Both the position numbers and the translations under genes were made by a program. The notes beneath the pieces are model-generated. The model worked only from the letters and a program-made list of their open reading frames with translations. It searched no databases and was not told the origin of the DNA. Positions 10,695-20,636 of a stretch of DNA of 64,000 bases are shown here, in pieces. Source of the stretch: Papaver somniferum (lineage: Eukaryota; Streptophyta; Magnoliopsida; Ranunculales; Papaveraceae); NCBI RefSeq assembly GCF_003573695.1, contig NC_039360.1, positions 63,365,911 through 63,429,910 of the forward strand, written 5' to 3'. Numbering within the stretch: the stretch's first letter is position 1; every line of letters starts with the position of its first letter.

Positions 10695-12059
10695 CCTCTT
10701 TTATAGACATTCAAAGCATAGGTTGCTTTAGGTTTAAGCTAAGACAGCTTCGGGACCAAGCAATCAATATCCATCGTTAGATGAATCTTTGAATCTGATT
10801 TACATAAATAAGATATACACTCTGGTTAGTTGAAATCGTAACCGAACTGTGTACAAAGACTATGTTCAAGGTGGTTAGCCGAAACTATTCGATTTGAACA
10901 TAAAAGCTTAATATTCATTTTTATGAACACTATAGACATTAACCTTGAGTCACAATCAGGTGATCAAATAAGTCTAGTGTTTTAGAGAATTAATCAAATG
11001 TTAATTATCTCGTAGAAATAATTTAATCGCACAGGAAGATAATCGACATGGTTAGTAAATGCACAAAGTACAACTACCATAGCCGTTCGTGACTCAGGTC
11101 AGTCAGAGTACGTGTACCAGTTTGTAAACATTTAACCAAACCAGAACTATTTAGGTGTGCATACCGGTTTGGAAACCTTAAGACTAAGACCGGTTCCGGA
11201 GTTCACATAATTATTTTGGTTTGCGTACCGGTATGGGTACTAAACCGAGTTCGGGAACACATAACTGTTTTGGTACGTGTACCGATTTAGATACTAATCC
11301 CGGTTCCTTAATCACATTTCCAAAATAGTTTGCATACGAGTATGCATACCGATCTGGTTCACGAGTTAAATCGATTTTCACATGATGTGCATAAGAATAT
11401 GCGTACCAGAAATTCGTAAGTCGATATATAGCTACTCCGCTACGTGTACATGTAATACGGGTTCAGACTTATAACAGTTTTCCCAGTTTGTAACAGTGAT
11501 AACGCTGTCTTGTATCCGAATCTATAGTAGTTCTATATTTATCTTTAAATCTATTAGAAACATTATCGAATAACATCAATGACACATATCAATGTTCCAG
11601 GCTATTTTCGAATAATAAAACTTGAATCATGATTTTGATTCCAAATAATAAATTGTCCTTAACCGGAATTCATCAAGTATGAACGAATGTTCATTAAGCT
11701 TAGTTATTATATTTCGAGAACTAATTACCAAGATAAACTTGACTCGAAATTCTTGTATATGCATAATAGTCTAATTAGTTATGCGACACCATCTCAATAA
11801 TAGAAAAGTGAATATAACTTGAGAAATAGGTGGTTCAGTCTTCACTTACCTTTTGTTGATGAAGTTCTCCAAAAGCGTTGGTTGACCTTCGCCTTCAAAC
11901 GGTAGAACGCAATAATGATTGCCGTGATCCACTATTTCTCAAATACATTTCTATCTTAGTCCGAGACTTAACTAATTGTAGACTAGAAATCAAGATATTG
12001 TTTTGACAATAAGCTTGAGATATGAACACTTGTGAGTTCGACCGAGCAATGCTCTAACA
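10695..12059 (-). mobile_element. Family A LTR fragment (U3 part), cut by the 8297-10694 LTR
   Basis: On the minus strand it starts TGTTAGAGCATTGCTCGG at 12059 and stops at 10695 near the equivalent of the TATA region, where the plus-strand LTR is inserted. It is clearly more diverged than the copies to the left. U3 (about 11095-11450) carries scattered GTACGTGTACC and TGCGTACCGGTA-type dyads, a third version of the array. The R/U5 half should lie left of the inserted element, outside the window. Confidence 0.8.
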
Positions 12060-13497
12060 AAATTTTCACCATGGTTGAACCCATCTCTCCAATACTCTAA
12101 GTATCAGCGTCAGCTACCACCAGTACCTAAACCATTCACCCATCAAATCCATCAGCTCATTGCTCCCTTAACTGCAATCATTTCTATTTCAGTTACCACC
12201 ATGAACAACAAACACAACTTCTCTGTAATATTCTTTACATCCAAAATCACACACAATATAAGCACTTCCTTCCCATCTTTTAAAGATTCAATACTACCAC
12301 CAGTTCATCTCGACTTTCTCCAATTTCATTACCGGACCCCATCCAACAAATCAACCGTCATATCCTAGTCTTCTCAGCCCCATCCAGATTCGACCTAATT
12401 TCTATCTCAGTTTCAAAACATCTTCTTCTGTTCTTCTCCTGATCTCGACAACATCATCACCATCTTCAACTTTTAATTCCAGATAACCATCAATTTCTTC
12501 TTCTATTTCAGAAATAATCTCAAACCCTAACTCATCAGTCACCTACAACAGCAACATGAACTCGATCTCTAATCTGTCTTCTACTCTCAGATTCAAAAAT
12601 TCATTAAGAACCCTTCAATTTATCCTCTAATCACCTCCAAATAGCTACAAATTGCTCCATCGTATCTCTATTCTTCATGTGGTTAACCAAAACAATCTCA
12701 AATTTCTCCACCATCTTCTTCTTATTCTTCTAGATCTATCTCACTCACTAATGGTTAGATCTCTCTATCTCAGAAATCAGTCGAGATTATAGATTAGGCT
12801 AACTCTGAAATTATGAAATCGAAAATCCAATATATTTTTAAAATTTTTAAATTTTGGGTTTGAGAGAATTTTCACCTAGAAAATGAGTGCACGGATGAAC
12901 TTTTCTGACGAGAATTTTATAATAAAAAAATAGGTTTGAATGTAGTTTTCAAAGGGAAAAAAAGGTGCAAATCTAGTCAAGCCCACCTAAATAGACTCCC
13001 AAATCTGCCGCTGTTAAGAGAGAAACCCAATATATCTTTGGTCAACAAACACCGAAAAGTTTAGTCACGTGGTTAGCAATATCCTCCTCTTGCATCTGTA
13101 CAATAATTCCATAATTCAGGACTTATTGCGAACAACGACAACTAAAAAGTGACAGATTGACAAGGAAAACCTCTCACTCGCTCAACGAATTTTTCAGATA
13201 AAAAAGAAATCCTCCAAGATAACGCATCCTACTTTTGTTTAGAAAAAAAAGTTAAGGTTTGAACTAACCTTATTGCTTTTCAACTATATTTGCCATTCTA
13301 TATTGGCGTTAAGCAAATTATATGCACGTTCTGAGTCGTTACCGTAGTTAATGGCTCTCCTGTAGACATTATTTATCAAATAAAAAATAAAAAAATGGCC
13401 GGAGACATCATTTCAACCCATTAGAAATCCCTGTTCGTCATCTGCAATTGAATCTCTTGAGAAAACTTCAAACAGACCATAATTTTGTGATCGCAAG
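12060..13497. other. Non-coding stretch upstream of the lipase locus
   Basis: 12060-12800 is rich in C, A and T with many TTC/ATC/CCA repeats and no convincing protein. It may be an old, unrecognised LTR or untranslated region. 12800-13497 is AT-rich and includes the presumed promoter and 5' untranslated region of the lipase. I cannot mark a single convincing TATA box. Confidence 0.45.
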
Positions 13498-14766
13498 ATG
13501 GAGAAGGTATCGAAAACAGAATGGGAAGAACTACTAGGAAGCAATCAATGGGAAGGTTTACTCAACCCTCTCGATTTAAACCTGCGGAAACTTATACTCC
13601 GGTGCGGCGATTTTGTCAAGGGACATACGATTCATTCGACAGCGATCAGAACTCAAAATACTGCGGTAGCAGTCGTTTCGGTAAAAAAGCATTTTTCAGA
13701 AAAGTTGCTAATAAATCAGCAGAAGATGATTACATTGTGGATTCATTTCTCTACGCAACATCAAGAATTGCAGTCCCCAAAGCTTTTCTAAGTTTTTCGT
13801 TTTCGGAGGATGCTTGGAGCCGCGAATCGAATTGGATTGGTTACATTGCAGTCAGCTCGGATGAGGCAAGTGAACGATTAGGAAGACGGGAAATATATGT
13901 AGCCTGGCGTGGAACCATAAGAAAACTTGAGTGGGTCAATGTTCTTGTGGCGAAACCCACATCGCTTAAGCCGCTGTTGAAGCCAGCGGACACTGAAGCT
14001 ACTTCTCACGCTCAAAAGCACCACTGGGGTATAAGTCCTTGCTCAGGAAAAAGGACAACAATGATGATGAAAGTGAGGACGACGATGATGACAATCCAAA
14101 AGTTATGAAGGGTTGGTTTGCGATTTACAACTCTTCTAACCCAAAGTCTCAATTCACAAAGTTAAGCGCAAGATCCCAAATTCTTATCAAGATAAACGCA
14201 CTAGTAAACAGGTACAAAGATGAAGGTGTAAGCTTGGTGCTTACAGGCCACAGCCTAGGCGCAAGTTTAGCGATTTTAAGTGCGTTTGATTTAGTAGAAA
14301 ATGGGTTGTCTGATGTACTCGTCACGGCTATTGTTTTCGGTTCCCCGCAAGTTGGTAATAAAGCTTTTAACAAGAGGCTAGGGACGTTTCCTAACCTCCG
14401 AATCTTGCACGTAAAGAACCAACTTGATCTTATAACTCATTATCCTAGTAAGTACTTGGGGTATGTCCATACAGGAGTAGAACTTGAGATTGATACTAGA
14501 AAGTCGAAAAGCTTGAAGGACTCTAAGAATCCAAGTGATTGGCATAATTTACAAGCTATACTACATATAGTTGCAGGTTGGAATGGGAAAGAGGGAGAAT
14601 TTGAATTGAAAGTGAAGAGAAGTATTGCGCCTTTTTGAAGGATGAGACTTTGGTTCCTGGTAAATGGTGGGTTGAGAAACACAAAAGAATGGTGCTTAAT
14701 GAAGATGGAGACTGGGTTATGGCTATTCCGGATGAAGAGGATTTGCCTGTACTTAAAGAATACTAA
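13498..14766 (+). pseudogene. DAD1-like class-3 lipase (phospholipase A1-II type), frameshifted, single exon
   Basis: Homologous to plant phospholipase A1-II/DSEL-type lipases, cytosolic enzymes of roughly 400-420 residues that release fatty acids from glycerolipids. The start at 13498 gives the family N-terminus (EWEELLGSNQWEGLL). The frame changes from 1 to 3 at about 13611-13616, where a T appears to be missing from a T run in the codons for GDFCQ. It changes from 3 to 2 at about 14010-14040, before an Asp/Glu-rich loop, and from 2 back to 1 at about 14630 near KRSIA, with a few residues lost. The nucleophile motif GHSLG is intact (about 14246-14260), and a likely catalytic His is in DWHNLQ (about 14538). 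Stop TAA is at 14764-14766. At least three frame breaks mean no full enzyme as written. Decay is likely, but consensus indel errors are possible because one break is in a homopolymer. Confidence 0.85.
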
Positions 14767-14845
14767 CAACTCTTCTGGTTGTCATTTTGGTGCAGAGGTA
14801 ATTTTGGTTATTCTTTTGTGGATGTCTAAATAGTAAATAGTACTG

Positions 14846-14851
14846 AATAAA
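14846..14851 (+). terminator. AATAAA polyadenylation-like signal after the lipase
   Basis: AATAAA lies 80 bases after the lipase stop codon, a usual distance for a plant near-upstream element. AT-rich DNA follows. No transcript evidence is available. Confidence 0.45.
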
Positions 14852-15340
14852 AGTGTGAATGATTGTTAAATCAGTTGTGAAATTAAGATATTATTGCTGC
14901 ACAAACCCCTTTGCAGCAGGTTCAAGTATCTTGGAATTTATTTTCTTCACAAATCAAAATACATTTGGCTGGCATATGAAAATTTATTTCTTCTGACTGT
15001 CAAAGACAAGAAGAGCACGGTACAAGACGCAACTTTAGATGTAAAATCAAATCTGTTGTATTACGTTCAGCCAGGAGGTATGACCAGGAATAGGAAGGAA
15101 ATCCTAACATTACAGACTATCCTATGTTGGATGCTGTGGGTGATATGCACTTGTGTCTTGCCTTATTGCAACTTTTCATTCTTTTATAAAACAAAGTCAT
15201 ACCGTCTTATTGATCAATAAAAAAATTCACTGAAGTTACAGAACTTCTCATGAATTGATAACATTTCATCAACTTCAAAAGTACTAAAAGAAACCAAAAC
15301 AAGGGAAAGATATAACAGGCAAAGCGAGTCATTCCCCTCT
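14852..15340. other. Intergenic region between two convergent loci
   Basis: About 490 bp between the lipase 3' end (+) and the kinase stop codon (-). It should hold both 3' untranslated regions. I see no further gene; the short frames here have no family features. Confidence 0.5.
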
Positions 15341-16786
15341 CTAATATCTATAAATTTCATCACCCAACCTTCCTCCAGTGACTGAGGAATTCCCGTGAGG
15401 CAGGCGGCCGAGGTGACCATTAAAAATGTTGCCGCCATGCCACCCTCCAGTCTTCATATGTACTGCTGCTGCAAATGTGGTGCTGCCATGCCGCCCTCCA
15501 GTCTTCATATGTGGTGGTGGTGGTGCTGCTGCGAATGTGCTGCTTCCATGCCACCCTCCAGTCTTCATATGTGGTGGTGCTGCTGCTGCTGCTCCGAATG
15601 TGGTGCTGCCATGCCACCCTCCAGTCTTCATATGTTGTGGTGCTGCTGCTGCTGCGAATGTGGTGCTTCCATGCCACCCTCCAGTCTTCATATGTGGTGG
15701 TACTGCTGCTGCTGTAATTCCTTCTGGATTCTTCCCATTGAGAAGAGGCATAATTGGATTGATCACCTGCTCCGTCCGTGGTGTTATTACCTGAATCGTT
15801 CTACCAGGTAGAGGTACTGATGTAGCTGTTCCCAGACTAGTTCTTGAACGAAGAGACGGGGGAATGTAATAGCAAGACCGAAAGAAAGGATGTTGAAGAG
15901 CCTCTTGCGCAGTTGGTCTCTTGCTTGGATCCCACGAACAAAGTAATCTTATGAGACTTAAAGCAGCATCACTAGCGGACGGTATCAACCTTTTAAGATC
16001 AGGAACACCTGGAAGTTGTGGAAATTGAAAGCCGATCGATTTTGCAATTTGTAGTCCCTCTGCCCATGATTCTTGATTCGGACTTCCAATAACACTGCAA
16101 ATTTTGTGAAGCTCATCTGCTTCAGTTGTCCCAGGAAAAAGAGGAGAGAGCCTAAACAATTCAGCCAGGATTGCACCCATTGCCCACATATCCACTGCAG
16201 CGCTGTACGAGGATGATTTTAATAAAACTTCAGGTGCTCGATACCAGCGTGTCGAGATATAATCTGTAAAAGGTGGCTGAGAACAGATTTCTCGTGCTTG
16301 ACCAAAATCAGCCACTTTTATCGTCCACTCATCTTTTGTTACCAATAAATTCTCCGGTTTAAGATCCCGATGAAAGTATCCAGCACACCGGTGCATATAG
16401 TCAAGAGCTTGAAATACTTGAAAAAACCAATTTCTTATTTGATCCTCCGAGAAAGGATTTTTTGCCCTGCTCACTATAAGCTTGAACAAGTCGCACTCCA
16501 GATACTCGAAAACGCAGTATAAGATGTTATTTTCCATTAAGATTTCTTTGAGTTGCACAATATTTTTGTGCTTCTTCATCATTCTTAATGACTTCACTTC
16601 TGGAAGATTCAGACATTCTTCGAGTGAATGATACTTTTGCTTCATCGTCTTTATCGCAACAATTTCACCAGTTTGTGTATCTAACGCTTGACAAACGCTT
16701 CCAAACGCTCCTTCACCAACTTTCTTAATTATCTTATAACGTTCCATTCTGCTCCAGTGACGTACAATCGATCGGTATACCACCAC
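15341..16786 (-). CDS. MHK: MHK/MAK-type (RCK family) Ser/Thr protein kinase, intronless frame with C-terminal repeats
   Basis: An uninterrupted 481-codon frame; the family start is probably the second Met (residue 14, MERYKIIKKV, codon at 16745-16747). All kinase landmarks are present (numbered from the first Met): GEGAFG loop 24-29, VAIK Lys46, alpha-C Glu63, HRDLKPEN at 139-146, DFG at 160-162, a TDY activation motif at 174-176 and WYRAPE at 181-186. The domain ends with SKRPTAQEALQHPFF. TDY and overall similarity place it with MAK/ICK/MOK-like CMGC kinases, called MHK in plants. The C-terminal tail (about 365-460) has five copies of HMKTGGWHG separated by Ala/Pro runs. Plant MHK genes normally contain many introns, so an intron-free frame suggests a retrocopy, though I see no clear poly(A) tail or flanking repeats. 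The frame is intact, so it could be functional. Confidence 0.88.
   Translation of the reverse strand: MVVYRSIVRHWSRMERYKIIKKVGEGAFGSVCQALDTQTGEIVAIKTMKQKYHSLEECLNLPEVKSLRMMKKHKNIVQLKEILMENNILYCVFEYLECDLFKLIVSRAKNPFSEDQIRNWFFQVFQALDYMHRCAGYFHRDLKPENLLVTKDEWTIKVADFGQAREICSQPPFTDYISTRWYRAPEVLLKSSSYSAAVDMWAMGAILAELFRLSPLFPGTTEADELHKICSVIGSPNQESWAEGLQIAKSIGFQFPQLPGVPDLKRLIPSASDAALSLIRLLCSWDPSKRPTAQEALQHPFFRSCYYIPPSLRSRTSLGTATSVPLPGRTIQVITPRTEQVINPIMPLLNGKNPEGITAAAVPPHMKTGGWHGSTTFAAAAAPQHMKTGGWHGSTTFGAAAAAPPHMKTGGWHGSSTFAAAPPPPHMKTGGRHGSTTFAAAVHMKTGGWHGGNIFNGHLGRLPHGNSSVTGGRLGDEIYRY
15436..15716. repeat. In-frame minisatellite in the kinase C-terminus
   Basis: Five copies of a 25-base core (ATGCC...CTTCATATG) start at 15436, 15487, 15547, 15610 and 15670, spaced 51, 60, 63 and 60 bases. 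The spacers are GCT/GGT trinucleotide runs. All spacings are multiples of three, so the kinase frame is kept and the length varies by Ala/Pro tract. On the kinase strand each core encodes HMKTGGWHG; one copy has GGRHG. Confidence 0.9.
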
Positions 16787-17401
16787 AGCAGTTCAATAAC
16801 CTGATTCGATCAAACTGAAAAGAAAGAACAACCTCTGAATATAGATTACCTTCATTCCTGAGCTATTTTTGACAATCCATATGTCAGCGAGGCCTTATCC
16901 AGGAGCCATTCTAAAAAAAGAGTCGAGCTCTCGCACACAGATTCCAGAACACAAAGGACGAACAAGAGCAGAACCAAACGAGCGCTGCTGTTTTGTTGAT
17001 AATAAAACGAGTGATTTATTCTCGCACTATCAATTTATATTTATACAAAAGTCTAATCGAGTGTGTTTCTATTTTTAAGACATCTTACGCCTCAAGTAAA
17101 AAGTCAATTTTGTTATATTTTTGCTCGGAAAGCAAGTCTTATTTATTTTAGCTCTTGCTAGGAAAGCAAGTCTGATTTAAGGAAAGATCCTCCTTATTTA
17201 GGTGGAAGATTGTTCTAACTCAACCAATATGAATCATAAACATCATTCATCTTTTTCTCTTTTATACAGTTCGTAATATTTACACCATGTAGTAGCTCCC
17301 TAGTCCATCGTTTTTACGAGTGTTTTCAACGCCATTTCTACTGCAGAAGGTTGTTATATTTACTGCCATGATGATATTAAATCTAGAAGTTACCAGAAAT
17401 G
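16787..17401. other. Upstream region of the kinase
   Basis: Presumed 5' untranslated region and promoter of the kinase (minus strand), then AT-rich DNA. Short direct repeats occur at 17127-17175 (GGAAAGCAAGTCT twice). No gene or named element is recognised. Confidence 0.4.
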
Positions 17402-17590
17402 CAGTGGCGAAGCCAGAAAATATTCTAAAGGGGGCTAAAGAAAATTCTAATGAAATAGGGGGCCTAATATCAGTGGACTAAACATTAAATATATGATATA
17501 ATAAAAGGGTGTTTATATGGTTAAAATGATTTTTGGGGGAGGGGTGGGGGCTGGAACCACATTAGTCGACCTCTGGCTTCGATACCGCAC
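17402..17590. mobile_element. Possible small TIR element, unclassified
   Basis: The left end reads GCAGTGGCGAAGCCAGA and the right end is its imperfect inverse (CTCTGGCTTCGATACCGCAC), with G-rich blocks just inside both ends. The size (about 190 bp) and ends suit a non-autonomous DNA element, but the inverted repeats have gaps and no clear target-site duplication is seen. Confidence 0.35.
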
Positions 17591-17793
17591 AAATGCGATG
17601 ATTTTAAAATTAATAAAGTATTTGTCAAAAATCAAAAATATGTGCTAATATCATATCTATGTCGCGAGCTTTTATGTATCTTCTCATCAACATCAGATTG
17701 ATAAACATCACTTATCAATTGCCCGGACACGAAAAGCTCACCTTAAGAACACTATATAATTTGATACATATTATAATTTTGTTAAAATAATTA

Positions 17794-18065
17794 CTCCCTC
17801 CGTCCCTAATTAAATGATCTATTTGGTTTTAAGTTTTGTCCCATAAATAAATGACCTATTTTTGTTACTATAAGAAATATGTATAATTTAATAGTTATGT
17901 TTATATTCGTTATTGTAAGTGTTTTAAAATGCTTTTCAACGGTATAAAGTTTACGAAAAACCGTGATATAGTTTAAGAGATAAATCATTTCTAAGTTTTA
18001 CTAATATCCTTGTCTTAAAAATTGTGCAAAGTATAACTAGGTCATCTAATTAGGGACGGAGGGAG
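17794..18065. mobile_element. Stowaway (Tc1/mariner) MITE, 272 bp
   Basis: Terminal inverted repeats start CTCCCTCCGTCCCTAATTA at 17794 and end with the exact inverse (TAATTAGGGACGGAGGGAG) at 18065. TA dinucleotides flank both sides (17792-17793 and 18066-18067), the Stowaway target duplication. The sequence inside the termini also pairs partly (AAATGATCTA against TAGGTCATCT). It has no coding capacity, so it depends on a mariner transposase in trans. Confidence 0.95.
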
Positions 18066-18067
18066 TA

Positions 18068-18780
18068 TTTTTTACCATCTCAATTATATTGTTAGCTTTT
18101 CTCTCCCTTTCTCCATCACTTATTACACAACCAAAAACCTTTGATCTGGCGGCAAATATATACAGTGAAAAGCAAAATGCCGATCATAGGCATCATCCTA
18201 ACGGTGTCACATAATTTTTAAAATGCTCCAATTAAATACTAGATTTAATAATTTTTAATATATTTTATCTTTGCCTCCACAAAATTTTGATATTGTTATA
18301 TGAAATTTTAAACCATTATTCAAAACTTGTCGGATAAGGATAGTCCTAGATTAATCGGGATATACCGGAATTTAAGTGGACCTAGAAACAAGGCTAAGGG
18401 GTATCGAAAATGGTAAAGTTATGAAATTACTCTTGCCAATTCCAATTAAAACTAACCCAATTCACATTCTGTTATCAATTTCATTTTCATTTTCATATTC
18501 TCCTTCTTCCTCTACGATACCGACCAATTGATCCCCAATCTTCATCATTTAAAAACGTTTGATAATTTGTCGGTTAATTCGTCGTAATCGTCGATTCGAA
18601 AATTTTCATCGTCGATTAATATGCAAACATGCAAAGCCGTGTCAAACAAACTTATAGAAAACCTAATAGTGATGACCCTAGAATTGGGAAGAGTATGCAA
18701 CAATATACACGTTTTTTTTCTCCAGTGGGTGAAGAAGCAATCTCTGCAAGTGATAAATCGAAGAAATGACGGGATTGAGA
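18068..18780. other. Non-coding DNA between the MITE and the next LTR
   Basis: AT-rich with pyrimidine-rich patches near 18480-18560 that resemble a 5' untranslated region. The short frame at 18621-18887 runs into LTR sequence and has no family features. Nothing further can be supported. Confidence 0.4.
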
Positions 18781-20636
18781 AAGTAAGTGATTACATAGAC
18801 TCAAGCCAATTAATGAAACTATTCTATCTTCTAATTAATGAGACTAAGTCGTATAGCTATATAGAATTTTACATTATACACATTTGATATTTCGAGCCGA
18901 GTTTATCTAGCTTATCTATTTCTCGAAATATGTGTTGGAAAGCTTTTAGCTTTAGCTAAGTTCATCGTATTCTTGACGAGTTTAGTTTGAGACAATTTAT
19001 TTGTTGGAAAATAAATATTAAGTCAAAAGATGATCATGTGAAAATTACCTTGAACATCTTATATGATTTGTGTGAGACGATCATTAAGTATCGATTTGGG
19101 AAGTTTCGTATTGATCGATGGATCACTTGAAAATTACTTGAAGCTAGTGGTATTTGTAAGATTATCATTGTTGTCTTCCAAGGATGTTTCAATGATTAAA
19201 TGAGAGTTTTAGAACTACCATGTCTGGATATAATACAGGTTACATACTTTGTATGTTAACCGTGCAAGTCTAGTTCAGGTTCGGAATTATTGTTTGTGAA
19301 ACTCTGTTTGCGAACTGTTTTACCTGTGAAAAGGTACGGAGCTTGTGTTCGCGTACCATGTTTGCGAAAGGCTAGACAAAGGCCAAGTCCGGAATTCCTG
19401 TTTGCGTACGATGTTTGCGAACGGCTAGACAAAGCCAAAGTTCGGAACTCTTGTTCGCGTACTCAGTTTGCGAACATAGCGGTTAAGTTCTAAAATCGGT
19501 AAACTGTAATTTTCATACTCATGAACTCATGATTCGTTTGTGAACTTAAGTCCCTGGAACTTTAATGTATTAAGGTATGTGAACTAGTTTTACAAACCGT
19601 GGTATTATGTTCATGAATTGGTTCTTGTATAAGTACTTTGTACAATTACAAACCAAAATGATTTTTCTTCAAATGGTTCATATATATATATATATTCCTA
19701 TAATATGATGAACATTTGAACAACTATCTTGAAACGCATTTAGATCATTTGATAATCTATCATGATTGATTGATCATCATGTTTGGTCTAGAAGTGTTAG
19801 ATGAATATGGCTAAGTTATAAGTGTTAATATGCCTAACTTCGGTTAACTATTATTGAGACAACAAGGTATACACCTTTGGGTACGCTTCATCCATATATA
19901 AATATAAGTATATTTCTTTTATGTGTATCAAGCTAATACCACCTAACGGTGAATATCGAATGCTTTGTTACGAAGCTATCTTAGCTTTGATTGTAAGCAA
20001 CTCTGATTTGAAAGGCTATATAAGGGAGAACTCTAGCACCTGGAAAACCTAATCCCGACACTTTCGTGTGTCCTAGTTGCAAACTAGAGTCGATTATCCT
20101 TTAACCTAGGTTTTCCAAAACCGTTATTAGGTTAACGACTTGAAGACTTCATTTGGAATTCGTGAAGCCAGATCCTACTATTTTCTCTGTTGTTGCATAT
20201 TATGATCTTACTTGTTCTATCTTATTGAGTTTTATCTTCTCTAAGATTTACTCGATATTTATCTCTGATAAGTAAGATATAAATACTAATCACAACTGTT
20301 ATTCGTCTCAGACTCTTGTGATTCCGCAATAACTTTTTCTATTAATCAGTTGGGTTATTTTGAAGTGACTGATATTTCTAGGATGCTCTTCGGGAGTACA
20401 AGTCCAGGGTATTAGTTGAGTTTCTTGTTCACCTTGATTTATCTAAAGACGGAAATAAAACCAATAATAGACATATCTATGGGAGACATATTTGTTTATA
20501 ACTTTTCGACTTTGAGTCGTGGCAACTCTTAGTTGTGGGTGAGATCATCTTAGGGAATCAAGTGCGCAGAGTCCTGCTGGGATTCAAGAGGCGTAAGGAA
20601 CGCGACTGTACCGTAATCGGTGTGATATTTGGTTAG
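18781..20636 (+). mobile_element. Old family A LTR, left part (plus strand), 5' truncated
   Basis: Homologous to 8297-10694 from just inside the LTR start to the R/U5 region, with many substitutions. The TGTTAGAGC head is missing. TATA box at 20017-20024. U3 (about 19256-19490) has a GTTTGCGAAC/GTTCGCGTAC version of the dyad array. It is interrupted at 20636 by an opposite solo LTR and resumes at about 23085. Confidence 0.85.

Noticed and set aside
12075..12368. 97-codon frame upstream of the lipase
   Set aside because: Low-complexity Ser/Thr/Pro/Ile composition and no recognisable domain; likely a chance frame in C/T-rich DNA.
15420..15677. Minus-strand repeat frame (EDWRVAWQHHIRSSSS) in another phase
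   Set aside because: An out-of-phase reading of the same minisatellite, inside the kinase frame.
15395..15811. Plus-strand cysteine-rich frames (SSLHMWWWCCC-type repeats) that look like a repeat protein
   Set aside because: They are antisense readings of the in-frame repeat in the kinase tail; the minus strand carries a complete kinase with all motifs.
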